Positions 1-6,179 of a DNA stretch of 11,906 nucleotides are shown here, piece after piece (within the stretch, counting starts at the first letter, position 1; each line of letters opens with the position of its first letter). Below the pieces are notes generated by a model. That model searched no databases and was not told where the DNA came from. It saw nothing but the letters and a program-made list of their open reading frames with translations. The DNA is from Chloroflexota bacterium (GTDB lineage: Bacteria > Chloroflexota > Anaerolineae > UBA4142). The DNA lies in the NCBI GenBank assembly GCA_023381515.1, contig JAMCQI010000042.1:1-11906 (forward strand), read 5' to 3'. Made by a program: the position numbers and the translations under genes.

Positions 1-41
1 CAGGTCACGCGTCCCTGGCCGACGAGGCTCGGAGCGGCCAT
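1..41 (-). CDS. Start of a further gene of the ABC transporter operon (partial)
   Basis: Only the first 13 codons are in the window (M-A-A-P-S-L-V-G-Q-G-R-V-T). The ATG overlaps the permease stop codon as TGATG, and a strong Shine-Dalgarno sequence (AAAGGAG, plus-strand positions about 49-55) lies seven bases upstream of it. This arrangement is typical of translational coupling. In SsuABC/TauABC-type loci the gene missing here is the ATP-binding subunit, so an ABC ATPase is the natural guess. The visible residues contain no Walker motif, so the product name rests on context alone. Confidence 0.55.
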   Translation of the reverse strand, partial: MAAPSLVGQGRVT

Positions 42-865
42 CAGTTGGCTCCTTTCTTCATCCCCCACCGCTCGATCGTCGTCCGTTCCAGTCGAGCCAG
101 AATCATATAGTCCATCAGCAGCCACAGGGTACCGATGACGATCATCGCAAGAATGATCCGGTCCGTCTCATAAAAGTCGCGCGAGAGAAAGAGCAAATAA
201 CCGAGGCCAACATTGGTCGCGATCATCTCGGCGGCGAAGAGACCGCGCCACGCAAAGCCCAGCCCGACGCGCAAGCCGGTGACGATATTCGGGAGCGCAC
301 CGGGAATGACGACCTCCCAAACGATATTCAGCCGGCCGGTGCCGAGACTCTGGGCCGCCCGGAAGAGCTCCGGCGGAATGCGACTCACGCCGAGCATCGT
401 ATTGTAGACCAGGGAGAAAAAGACCGCGTTAAAGATGATGAAAATGACGGTCGCGTCGCCATAGCCGAACCAAAGCGTGGCGATCGGAATCCAGGCGATG
501 CCGGCGAGCGCGACGGTAAAGCGGAGAATTGGCGTAAAGAACCCGGCCACGTAGCGGTTGATGCCCATCGCGATCCCAAAGGGCACTCCGATCGCGATGG
601 CGACGGCCGAGCCGATGAGGACGCGCTGGAGACTCGCCCACGTATGCTGCAGCAGCGTTCCGTCGAGCGCCATGTCGACGCCGGCTTTCCACACCTGGGC
701 GACAGAAGGAAATACGCGCTCGGGGACCTGGGTGACTTTGATCCCAACCACCCAGAGGACCAGCAAGACAAGAAAAGGAGCGAGGAACCATGCAACGTTG
801 CTCGCCTGGTCGGAGAGCTTGACGCTCAATCTGGGATGGGCAGACAAGGCTTGTGCTTGCGCCAT
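41..865 (-). CDS. ABC transporter permease, SsuC/TauC-like
   Basis: Inner-membrane subunit of an ABC importer of the sulfonate/taurine/nitrate class. It should form the membrane channel, fed by the neighbouring lipoprotein and driven by an ATPase that probably lies beyond the left edge. From the chosen ATG it is 274 residues. The first membrane segment is WFLAPFLVLLVLWVVGI, and several others follow. The cytoplasmic EAA loop is clear at about residues 169-194 (FRAAQSLG, then VIPGALPNI); this loop contacts the ATPase. The frame is open up to a TTG at 913, but the ATG at 865 puts a short charged segment before the first membrane helix. Neither start has a strong ribosome-binding site, so the start is uncertain. 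The gene begins about 70 bases after the lipoprotein stop codon and ends in TGA. The family is clear; the substrate (sulfonate, taurine, nitrate, pyrimidine precursor or aromatic) is not. Confidence 0.9.
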   Translation of the reverse strand: MAQAQALSAHPRLSVKLSDQASNVAWFLAPFLVLLVLWVVGIKVTQVPERVFPSVAQVWKAGVDMALDGTLLQHTWASLQRVLIGSAVAIAIGVPFGIAMGINRYVAGFFTPILRFTVALAGIAWIPIATLWFGYGDATVIFIIFNAVFFSLVYNTMLGVSRIPPELFRAAQSLGTGRLNIVWEVVIPGALPNIVTGLRVGLGFAWRGLFAAEMIATNVGLGYLLFLSRDFYETDRIILAMIVIGTLWLLMDYMILARLERTTIERWGMKKGAN

Positions 866-933
866 TGCAAGAATCCAATCAAGGGCAGGCTTGCCGGTCG
901 ACGCGGCCGGCAAGCCGGTCCGAGCGGTATGAC

Positions 934-2184
934 TTACTTACAGGCCGCGGCGGCTTTCGTGGCGTCGAAGGTATAGCCCGGCGCGACTTGTGCGCCGTCG
1001 GGGATGGGTGCCAAATCCGTGACCAAGCCCGGTTGGGCCTGGAGCGCCTTGAGGATATAGGTCGGCTCGAAGGTTTTGCTCGGGTCGATCGTGCCGTTCA
1101 CTGCCTTGATGTCCAAGAGCAACTTTTGATCGTTGTCAAACGCCAAATAGTTGCACGCGGAAAAGCGCGGATCCAACTGCTTGACGTTGAACTGCATGGC
1201 CTGCTGGGAGGCCGTCGCGCTCAGCCCGGAGATATAGCGGGTCGCGATTTCGGCGGCCTTGTCCGGGTTCTGACGCATCCACTGATCGGCCTGGGCGCGC
1301 GCCGTCAGATACTTGACGACGGTATCCGGGTTGTTCTTGGCCCAATCTCGCAGCGCCACCTGGTAACCGATGAAGCTGATGTACCCGCCGCCGCGCATGA
1401 CCTGGAAGCTTCCCTTGACGTCGTTGAGGGCGATTTCCGGGAATGGGTCCCAGATCACGATCGCGTCCACGCCGCCGGTCTGCAAAGCCACCGGCATATC
1501 CGCGGGTGGGGTGTTGACGACCGTGACGTCGGTCGTGGCCAGCCCGACCTGCTTCATCACGCCCAGCAAATAGAGTTGGCTGATCGAACCGACCGAGGCG
1601 CCGATCTTTTTGCCTTTGAGCGTCTTGAGGTCTTTGGGGTCAATGCCGGATCCGTCGCGGGCGATCATGGCCATCGTCTCGTCGATGCCCTTCACCACGG
1701 AACTCCCGGTATAGTTCCCAACGAAAACCAGGTCCATGCCCTTGAGGATCGCGCCGATGGCGGGCACGCCCACCTGGACAAACTGAGCGTCGCCGGCCTG
1801 CAGCGCATTGAGCGCATCTACACCGGTCGGGAACGGCCCCGCCAGCTTAACGTCCAGACCTTGCTTTTCGAAAAAGCCCTGCTCGAGCGCCACCGGCAAT
1901 CCGATCTGGTCCATCGACGAGACCCAGCCGACTTTGATGGGAACGAGATTGCCGGACGGCGCGGGCGCCGTCGTCGCTTGAGCCGGGGCGGTTGTCGGCT
2001 GAGCGGGGGCGGCCGTCGGCTGCGCCGGGGCCGTCGTCGCGACCGGCGCCGCGGTCGGCTGAGCAGGAGCGGCGGTAGGCGGCGCGGCTGTCGGCGCCGG
2101 ACTCGCCGCCGGAGCGCAGGCCGCTACGGCGAGCGCGAGAACTGCGAACGAACATGCGACGAGCAGCAAACGCTTGTGCAACAT
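934..2184 (-). CDS. ABC transporter substrate-binding lipoprotein, SsuA/TauA (NMT1-like)
   Basis: Extracytoplasmic solute-binding protein that should deliver ligand to the permease encoded next. The start is the ATG at 2184, preceded by GAGGAGA at good spacing; an upstream GTG at 2232 opens the same frame but has no such site. The 416-residue product begins with a lipoprotein signal: Lys-Arg n-region, hydrophobic stretch LLLVACSFAVLALAVAAC, and a lipobox ending at Cys23. Residues about 24-79 are a low-complexity Pro/Ala/Thr linker of repeated PTAAPAQ-like units that should tether the binding domain to the membrane. The folded domain then starts with IKVGW and contains features usual for the family: VALEQGFFEKQGLDVKL, DALNALQAGDAQFV, the GKKIGASVGSISQ segment and DAIVIWDP. 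No residue visible here identifies the ligand. It ends in TAA, and the permease follows directly. Confidence 0.92.
   Translation of the reverse strand: MLHKRLLLVACSFAVLALAVAACAPAASPAPTAAPPTAAPAQPTAAPVATTAPAQPTAAPAQPTTAPAQATTAPAPSGNLVPIKVGWVSSMDQIGLPVALEQGFFEKQGLDVKLAGPFPTGVDALNALQAGDAQFVQVGVPAIGAILKGMDLVFVGNYTGSSVVKGIDETMAMIARDGSGIDPKDLKTLKGKKIGASVGSISQLYLLGVMKQVGLATTDVTVVNTPPADMPVALQTGGVDAIVIWDPFPEIALNDVKGSFQVMRGGGYISFIGYQVALRDWAKNNPDTVVKYLTARAQADQWMRQNPDKAAEIATRYISGLSATASQQAMQFNVKQLDPRFSACNYLAFDNDQKLLLDIKAVNGTIDPSKTFEPTYILKALQAQPGLVTDLAPIPDGAQVAPGYTFDATKAAAACK
1948..2115 (-). repeat. Pro/Thr/Ala-repeat linker inside the lipoprotein gene
   Basis: This stretch encodes about 56 residues made almost only of Pro, Ala, Thr and Gln after the lipid-anchor cysteine, with recurring PTAAP, AQPTAAP and ATTAP units. 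At DNA level it is an imperfect GC-rich tandem repeat with a period near 21 bases, so it could vary in length between strains by slippage. Long linkers of this style are frequent in Chloroflexota lipoproteins; I use it as a taxonomic hint only. Confidence 0.75.
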
Positions 2185-2213
2185 TACACTTCTCCTCATC
2201 GAGAGTTTTTTGG

Positions 2214-2235
2214 GGAGTGATGAATTCACCACTCC
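2214..2235. promoter_or_regulatory. 22-bp near-perfect palindrome between iclR-type gene and lipoprotein gene
   Basis: Positions 2214-2235 read as arms GGAGTG and CACTCC around a TGAATTCA core. One symmetric base pair breaks perfect symmetry, and in the minus-strand transcript that position is a G-U wobble. It lies 17 bases after the iclR-type stop codon and 30 bases before the lipoprotein start. No run of U follows it in the transcript, so it is not a standard terminator. It could be an intercistronic RNA hairpin that changes message stability, or an operator site. Confidence 0.5.
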
Positions 2236-2251
2236 ACGAGGGAGTCACGAA

Positions 2252-3088
2252 TCAACAAGCCGCGGTGGGGGTTTCCGCGCCGGCAAGCAGCGGAGCAGGA
2301 TCCTGGCCGAGCGCATGAGGTTCTTGAAATCCCAATTGGCGGGAAATCGCAGAACTCGCCTGACGTATCAGCGGCACCAAATCGTTCACGCGGGTTGCGG
2401 TCATCGAGAGCGTCCAACCGCTGATGCTCAACGCGGCCACGACCTTACCGGTGTGATCTCGAATCGGCGCAGCAATGCAGCGGATGCCGGCTTCGTTCTC
2501 CACATTGTCGACGGCGTAATCGTGAGCCCGGACCTGACGCAGCTCCCGGAAGAACAAGTCCGGCTCGACGATGGTATTCTCGGTATATGCCTTGAGACCG
2601 ACCTGGCTGGCATAGCGGCGCCATTCGCTTTCGGGGAAATCTGAGAGAAGCACCTTGCCGAGCGAGGTGGAATGGACCGGCATGCGGTACCCGATCCGCG
2701 AGGCCATACGGACCGATTGCTGCCCGTCGATCTTGTCGATGTATACGACCATGTCCTGGTCCAAGATCGCCAGGTGCACGGTCTCGCCGGTTTCCTTGGC
2801 GAGCGCGTCCAGGGCCGGCCGCGCGGCCTGGCGAACCTCGAGCCTGTCCAGAAATTTGGCAGCCAGCCATGTGACTTTGGATCCCAGGTAGTAGCGCCCT
2901 ACATCCGGTTCCTGACGGACATATCCTTGCTCGACCAGCGTCGAGAGAAATCGAAAAGTGGTGCTCTTGGCCATTCCGAGCTCATGGCTTATCACGGCCA
3001 GGTCTTTCGGAACATCGGCGCTGGCAAGATATTCCAGAACGGCAAGGCCGCGCGTGACGGACTGGTTGAGGGGAACAGAGTGTTTCAT
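2252..3088 (-). CDS. IclR-family transcriptional regulator
   Basis: DNA-binding regulator of 278 residues, a normal length for the family. An N-terminal winged helix-turn-helix spans about residues 8-65; the segment SVTRGLAVLEYLAS and the recognition region AKSTTFRFLSTLVEQGYV match the usual IclR pattern. The C-terminal effector-binding domain (about 80-250) shows family signatures such as GETVHLAILD, MPVHSTSLGKVLLS, DNVENEAGIRCIAAPIRD and VAALSISG. It is the first gene of the minus-strand operon with the ABC transporter, so it probably controls uptake of the transporter's substrate and its own expression. The ATG at 3088 is required to keep the helix-turn-helix complete. It has no good Shine-Dalgarno sequence and sits inside the first copy of a duplicated operator-like repeat, so repressor binding may directly overlap the start. 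The effector is unknown. A short Pro/Ala-rich tail of about 22 residues ends the protein. Confidence 0.93.
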   Translation of the reverse strand: MKHSVPLNQSVTRGLAVLEYLASADVPKDLAVISHELGMAKSTTFRFLSTLVEQGYVRQEPDVGRYYLGSKVTWLAAKFLDRLEVRQAARPALDALAKETGETVHLAILDQDMVVYIDKIDGQQSVRMASRIGYRMPVHSTSLGKVLLSDFPESEWRRYASQVGLKAYTENTIVEPDLFFRELRQVRAHDYAVDNVENEAGIRCIAAPIRDHTGKVVAALSISGWTLSMTATRVNDLVPLIRQASSAISRQLGFQEPHALGQDPAPLLAGAETPTAAC

Positions 3089-3118
3089 TTTTCAGAACAC
3101 TGGTCTAATATATGAAAT
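3082..3118. repeat. Operator-like repeat, copy 1 (overlaps iclR-type start codon)
   Basis: A 37-bp unit bounded by TTTCAT and ATGAAA in inverted orientation, with TTCAGAAC inside. Its first 17 bases match copy 2 at 15 of 17 positions. The regulator's start codon (3086-3088, minus strand) lies in its left arm. IclR proteins often repress their own gene, so this is a good candidate binding site; the assignment is inferred from position and symmetry. Confidence 0.55.
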
Positions 3119-3152
3119 CAGCGTATGACCAACAGTACGATTTGCATTAGGC

Positions 3153-3189
3153 GTTTCAATATTCAGAACGGTGATTCATGTATTGAAAC
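3153..3189. repeat. Operator-like repeat, copy 2
   Basis: A second 37-bp unit, shifted 71 bp from copy 1, with perfect nine-base inverted arms GTTTCAATA (3153-3161) and TATTGAAAC (3181-3189) and the same internal TTCAGAAC. It lies directly downstream of the predicted transcription start (near 3192) of the minus-strand operon, where a bound repressor would block transcription. Confidence 0.6.
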
Positions 3190-3198
3190 ACACTAGCA

Positions 3199-3226
3199 AT
3201 TATATGGCATTATTCCAGCCTGTCAA
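3199..3226 (-). promoter_or_regulatory. Sigma70-type promoter of the iclR/ABC transporter operon
   Basis: On the minus strand, -35 TTGACA (3221-3226) and -10 TATAAT (3199-3204) are both perfect hexamers, separated by 16 bp. Transcription would start near 3192, giving a leader of about 100 bases to the ATG at 3088. The promoter is followed immediately by copy 2 of the operator-like repeat. It is a strong match, although I have no experimental start site. Confidence 0.7.
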
Positions 3227-3651
3227 GTTTCATACTTTATGCGACGCTGGCGCGAGCAACGCCGAAACAAAGGAACCAGTGGGTGGTTGACCCGCTCGGC
3301 AGTGCCCTCTAATGGCACGAGCTGGACGTCGGGACCGGGGTCGGTCGCTTGCTCAGCGCGTAGCGGCTCGCCGAATTGTGAACCGATTAGTCGCCCCCTT
3401 GACAGGTCAATGCGGCACGTGATATCTTGGGCCGACTGCGACGACAAGTTTGGCGGCGGCCATTTGGGCAACAAGCCGGGCTGGGCGGTGCCGGCATCGC
3501 GGTCAGCGGTCAAGAACCGCGGCCATGCACCTCACACGCAGGCAAATGGACCCGGCTGCCGACACTGCTGTGGCGCCTGTGTCACGTTATCTTCACCAAC
3601 GGGCTCACGCCACGGTTACATACTCAGCGAGAACGAGAAAGGTCAGACTGA
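3227..3651. other. Intergenic stretch with no convincing gene
   Basis: About 425 bases in which open frames exist in several registers, but none has a family motif, a good ribosome-binding site together with sensible composition, or support from its neighbours. The candidates are Arg-, Cys- or Ser-rich, as expected of non-coding GC-rich sequence. The only signal I can name is a possible plus-strand promoter at 3399-3428. A decayed gene is possible but I cannot recognise one. Confidence 0.5.
3399..3428 (+). promoter_or_regulatory. Possible promoter upstream of the small ORF
   Basis: A perfect -35 TTGACA (3399-3404) is followed after 18 bp by TATCTT (3423-3428). The -35 box is also part of a short inverted repeat, TTGAC-AG-GTCAA. 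If active, it would transcribe the small ORF at 3652 with a leader of about 215 bases. The spacing and -10 are only moderate. Confidence 0.3.
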
Positions 3652-3903
3652 ATGCACAACCCAGGCACTTTTTCTTCGGCGGATACTCACTACTATGCAA
3701 CGCGCATCGAGTTGGGTTTAGAGCGAACAAAAAATCGCATACGTTGGCAACTGAAGAGGGCGAATCGTCCATGGTTGCAGGAGATGTTTGAGAGAATGGC
3801 ACCGATCCTGCATTCGGTCGTAATGAGCTATGTTCGGGGAATGCTGGAGAGGTACGACAAGGTCGCTAAACTAATGGTCGATCAGAACGAGCAGAAATCC
3901 TAG
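3652..3903 (+). CDS. Small hypothetical basic helical protein
   Basis: An 83-residue ORF that I do not recognise. It starts with ATG nine bases after GAAAGG, an acceptable ribosome-binding site, and ends in TAG. From about residue 18 the sequence is rich in Arg/Lys and in bulky hydrophobics and is predicted to be helical (segments RTKNRIRWQLKRANRPW and ERMAPILHSVVMSYVRGML), ending in a charged tail. It has no cysteine pair, no signal peptide and no clear membrane span. It lies alone between two minus-strand genes and converges on the deoR-type gene, with a 77-base gap between the stop codons and no clear terminator there. The amphipathic character looks more protein-like than the other ORFs in this gap. 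It may still be a chance ORF. Confidence 0.4.
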   Translation: MHNPGTFSSADTHYYATRIELGLERTKNRIRWQLKRANRPWLQEMFERMAPILHSVVMSYVRGMLERYDKVAKLMVDQNEQKS

Positions 3904-3980
3904 GCAAGTTCAGAGAATGCCAAGGTACTTGGGCGCTTGATTCGAGGCTGGGTCGTTCTGAGACAGGACTAGAACCGACA

Positions 3981-4784
3981 CTACATCGTTGCGATTTTGA
4001 CGACGGGTCCCCTCGCGTGTATGGCTTCCACTATTTCGGGCGGAGCGCCGCTGTCGGTGACCAGAAAATCCATTTTGTCGATCGGGGCCACCGGCATGAG
4101 ACACACGCGGCCCAGCTTGGTATGATCTGCAACGATGATCAATCGATGGCTGCTTGCGATCATCTTCTTCTTGATAGCCGCGACTGCCGGTACTGACGTA
4201 TTCGCCGCGGTCAGGCCGAATTCCGGAGATACGCCATCGATCCCCAGCACAGCCTTGCTCGGATGAAAATAGCCGGTGTTCTCGTTCGAAATGTCACCGA
4301 CGAGGACTTCGTTCTCCCGATAGACCATCCCCCCTACGACATAAATAACCGCGTCCGGAATCGCGAAGAGGTCAGGCAGCAGCGAAATAGAGTTCGTGAT
4401 GATCGTCAGATTGTGCTTGCCAACCAAGTGCTTGGCGACAGATTGAGTGGTGCTTCCGCCGTCAATCATGATCGTGTCCCCGTCATCAATCAACGACGCC
4501 GCAATGCCGCCAATCGCGTCCTTCTCGGCTTGATTTTCTTGAGCGCGGACGTGCAAGCTGGAGATGGACTTGACTGAATTTCCGTTGGAAGCCGCCTGAA
4601 GGATCGCTCCTCCGTGCGTCCGTCTCAATAACCCACGTGATTCCAATTCGGCAAGGTCCAATCGAATACTGGAGTCGCTCACATCAAATTCCTTCGCGAG
4701 TCGTTTGACGTAGACCCTTTTGTCTTTCTCGATCCGTCCGAATATCGATTGGAGCCGCTCCTCGCGGAAAATTGCCCGATTCAT
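3981..4784 (-). CDS. DeoR-family transcriptional repressor of the sugar locus
   Basis: Sugar-phosphate-responsive regulator of 267 residues. The N-terminal helix-turn-helix (about 8-57) carries the DeoR hallmark DSSIRLDLAELESRGLLRRTHGGA. The C-terminal sensor domain (about 85-245) has the family motifs DGDTIMIDGGSTT, VVGGMVYRENE and ADHTKLG, which form the phosphosugar pocket. It is transcribed divergently from the aldolase/PTS operon, so repression of that operon and relief by a phosphorylated sugar or aldolase intermediate is the expected role. The ATG at 4784 follows a purine-rich AAAGGGGGAAG. The predicted promoter lies about 220 bases upstream, giving an unusually long leader. The stop is TAG. 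The family is sure; the target operon is inferred from orientation and shared promoter DNA. Confidence 0.93.
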   Translation of the reverse strand: MNRAIFREERLQSIFGRIEKDKRVYVKRLAKEFDVSDSSIRLDLAELESRGLLRRTHGGAILQAASNGNSVKSISSLHVRAQENQAEKDAIGGIAASLIDDGDTIMIDGGSTTQSVAKHLVGKHNLTIITNSISLLPDLFAIPDAVIYVVGGMVYRENEVLVGDISNENTGYFHPSKAVLGIDGVSPEFGLTAANTSVPAVAAIKKKMIASSHRLIIVADHTKLGRVCLMPVAPIDKMDFLVTDSGAPPEIVEAIHARGPVVKIATM

Positions 4785-4920
4785 CTGCTCTTCCCCCTTT
4801 GCACGGTCTTCAGCCGTACCAGCCCCTTACGCTGATGCGCGGACAAGCGATTACACGTTTTGAGCACCGGCTCGCTCGCCCCAAGCGGTGCCGATTGCAT
4901 TCGCGTTGCTTAGCCAGTAC

Positions 4921-4968
4921 GCGACAATGACCCACTTCGCAGGCATTCGAATGCTCACATTTTGTCGC
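4921..4968 (-). promoter_or_regulatory. Nested inverted repeats in the deoR-type leader
   Basis: An outer pair GCGACAA (4921-4927) and TTGTCGC (4962-4968) encloses a perfect 12-bp palindrome GCATTCGAATGC (4943-4954). Both lie between the predicted deoR-type promoter and its start codon, so they would be in the leader RNA and could fold as a stem with an inner hairpin. They may equally be a protein-binding site. No U tract follows. Confidence 0.35.
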
Positions 4969-5013
4969 AATGAGTGTTTTTCGATACACAATAGGTCCAC
5001 TATGCGCTCAAGT

Positions 5014-5042
5014 ATTATAGCACAATAGGCAAGTATTGACAA
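5014..5042 (-). promoter_or_regulatory. Promoter of the deoR-type gene
   Basis: On the minus strand TTGTCA (5037-5042), one mismatch from the -35 consensus, is followed after 17 bp by a perfect TATAAT (5014-5019). Transcription would begin near 5007, leaving a leader of about 220 bases. The -35 box shares five bases with the -35 box of the divergent aldolase promoter, so the two polymerase sites cannot be filled at once. Confidence 0.6.
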
Positions 5043-5064
5043 CTATTCGCATTTGTTGTATAAT
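5036..5064 (+). promoter_or_regulatory. Promoter of the aldolase/PTS operon
   Basis: Perfect consensus sigma70 promoter: TTGACA (5036-5041), 17-bp spacer, TATAAT (5059-5064). Transcription would start near 5071, giving a leader of about 227 bases before the aldolase. So strong a promoter normally needs tight control, which fits the overlapping inverted repeat. Confidence 0.75.
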
Positions 5065-5249
5065 ACTGCTAAATCAGTATTATTACAGAGCATGAATACA
5101 CTCATATGCTCTCATTTGCTCTTCTTTGTTTGCATGCACTCGCCGAATTTGAACTGAATCAATAGGCACGAAGTAACAATCGTACGACTGGCAGAATACG
5201 GCTTCACGCGTCGTGGAAAATTCGCCAGCGGACGCTCGGGTTGCAAATG

Positions 5250-5269
5250 CTGCCAAAGTGATTTGGCAG
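5250..5269 (+). promoter_or_regulatory. Perfect hairpin just upstream of the aldolase ribosome-binding site
   Basis: CTGCCAAA and TTTGGCAG form a perfect 8-bp stem with the loop GTGA, extendable by a G-U and a U-A pair. It ends 12 bases before the GGAGG of the aldolase. No U run follows, so it is not a terminator. It could affect ribosome access or message stability, or be a 20-bp operator bound as DNA. Confidence 0.5.
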
Positions 5270-5297
5270 TACTATCATTACGGAGGTAAGTTAGGAC

Positions 5298-6149
5298 ATG
5301 TCCAACATCGGCAAAGCTATTCGCTTGAGTCAAATCCTGAATCCCACCAGTCACAACGCGATCGTTATGGCGCTGGATCACGGCGCAGTTCTCGGACCAA
5401 TTTCCGGGATTGTGGATCCAGTAAAAACGATCAGCACGCTGAATCAGGAGCGTCCGGATACGTGGTTCATTCCTATGGGCGTAGTCAAACTCGCCTACGA
5501 GTCCTTCGTCAGTGAGCATATTCCGTTTTTGCTGTCGATCGACACCTGCACGTATATGGGGCCGGAGCCAGACTTGTTTCTGCTTACCGACACCGTCGAG
5601 TCAGCCCTTCGGGTTGGCGCGAGCGGAGTAGCCATGCACGCCTTGATTGGCCCGGAGAGAACGAGTGAGATGTTGCACGGTCTCGCCAAGATATCCCAAG
5701 AGTGCGACAAGATGGGTATGCCCCTCCTCGCGATCATGTACCCTGAGGGATTCGAGAACACACACGCGGTCGAGCACGTCAAGTGGGTCGCACGGATCGG
5801 CGCAGAACTGGGTGCGGACGTCGTCAAAACCTACTACACCGGTTCCAAAGAGACCTTTGCAGAGGTGGTGGCAGCTTGCCCGGTCCCTGTAATGGTTTCA
5901 GGCGGGTCCAAGTCAAGCGACCCCATCGATTACTTGGTCTTGCTCAAGAATGTCATGGAGGCTGGCGGACGCGGTGGCGCCGTCGGCCGCAACATTTGGC
6001 AATATCGGGACCCACGGGCCATGCTGCGTGCGACCAAGAAGATAGTACACGCGGGCGCATCGGTCGACGAAGCAGCGGCGGAATTGGGGTTGACCGTAGA
6101 ACCCGACAAGGCTCCAAATTCAGACCGAAAGCAGTTGGCCTACAACTAA
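5298..6149 (+). CDS. DhnA-type class I aldolase (FbaB/LsrF family)
   Basis: Cytoplasmic (beta/alpha)8 aldolase of 283 residues that forms a Schiff base with its keto-sugar substrate. The family includes archaeal-type fructose-bisphosphate aldolase (FbaB), LsrF and the 2-amino-3,7-dideoxy-heptulosonate synthases. Visible motifs are ALDHGA with Asp27-His28, MYPEGF (Tyr148, Glu150), the Schiff-base lysine Lys177 in ADVVKTYYTG, and the phosphate-binding loops SGGSKS and GGAVGRNIWQ near the C-terminus. The ATG follows GGAGG by 11 bases. It is the first gene of the operon under a consensus promoter and the fructose-type IIA gene follows 30 bases later, so it probably cleaves the sugar phosphate made by the PTS. 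The exact substrate (fructose 1-phosphate, fructose 6-phosphate, a bisphosphate, or another ketose phosphate) cannot be read from the sequence. Confidence 0.88.
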   Translation: MSNIGKAIRLSQILNPTSHNAIVMALDHGAVLGPISGIVDPVKTISTLNQERPDTWFIPMGVVKLAYESFVSEHIPFLLSIDTCTYMGPEPDLFLLTDTVESALRVGASGVAMHALIGPERTSEMLHGLAKISQECDKMGMPLLAIMYPEGFENTHAVEHVKWVARIGAELGADVVKTYYTGSKETFAEVVAACPVPVMVSGGSKSSDPIDYLVLLKNVMEAGGRGGAVGRNIWQYRDPRAMLRATKKIVHAGASVDEAAAELGLTVEPDKAPNSDRKQLAYN

Positions 6150-6179
6150 GCCCTTCGACTCGGGCCTGAGGATGCTCTG

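Larger units (their letters stand above)
5011..5084. promoter_or_regulatory. AGTATT-box array, probable DeoR operator
   Basis: The hexamer AGTATT occurs at 5011-5016, 5032-5037 and 5076-5081 on the plus strand and at 5062-5067 on the minus strand. Two longer matches, AGTATTATA (5011-5019) and its inverse TATAATACT (5059-5067), overlap the two divergent -10 boxes. A perfect nine-base inverted repeat (5060-5068 and 5075-5083, six-base spacer) covers the -10 and start site of the aldolase promoter. The first two boxes are 21 bp apart, two helical turns. This suits a repressor that shuts both promoters; the DeoR-type protein is the obvious candidate. Confidence 0.6.

Noticed and set aside
853..2220. 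455-codon plus-strand ORF
   Set aside because: It is fully antisense to the lipoprotein gene, very rich in Arg and Gly, and its C-terminal Arg/Gly repeats are simply the reverse of the Pro/Thr/Ala linker. It has no recognisable domain.
2214..2235. Intrinsic terminator between the iclR-type and lipoprotein genes
   Set aside because: The hairpin is good, but the minus-strand transcript continues with CCAAAAAA and not with U residues.
3239..3721. 160-codon plus-strand ORF
   Set aside because: It is rich in Ser, Arg and Cys, has no motif or ribosome-binding site, overlaps the start of the small ORF in another frame, and contains the possible promoter.
3904..3980. Bidirectional terminator between the small ORF and the deoR-type gene
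   Set aside because: Only short or bulged inverted repeats were seen, with no U tract on either strand.
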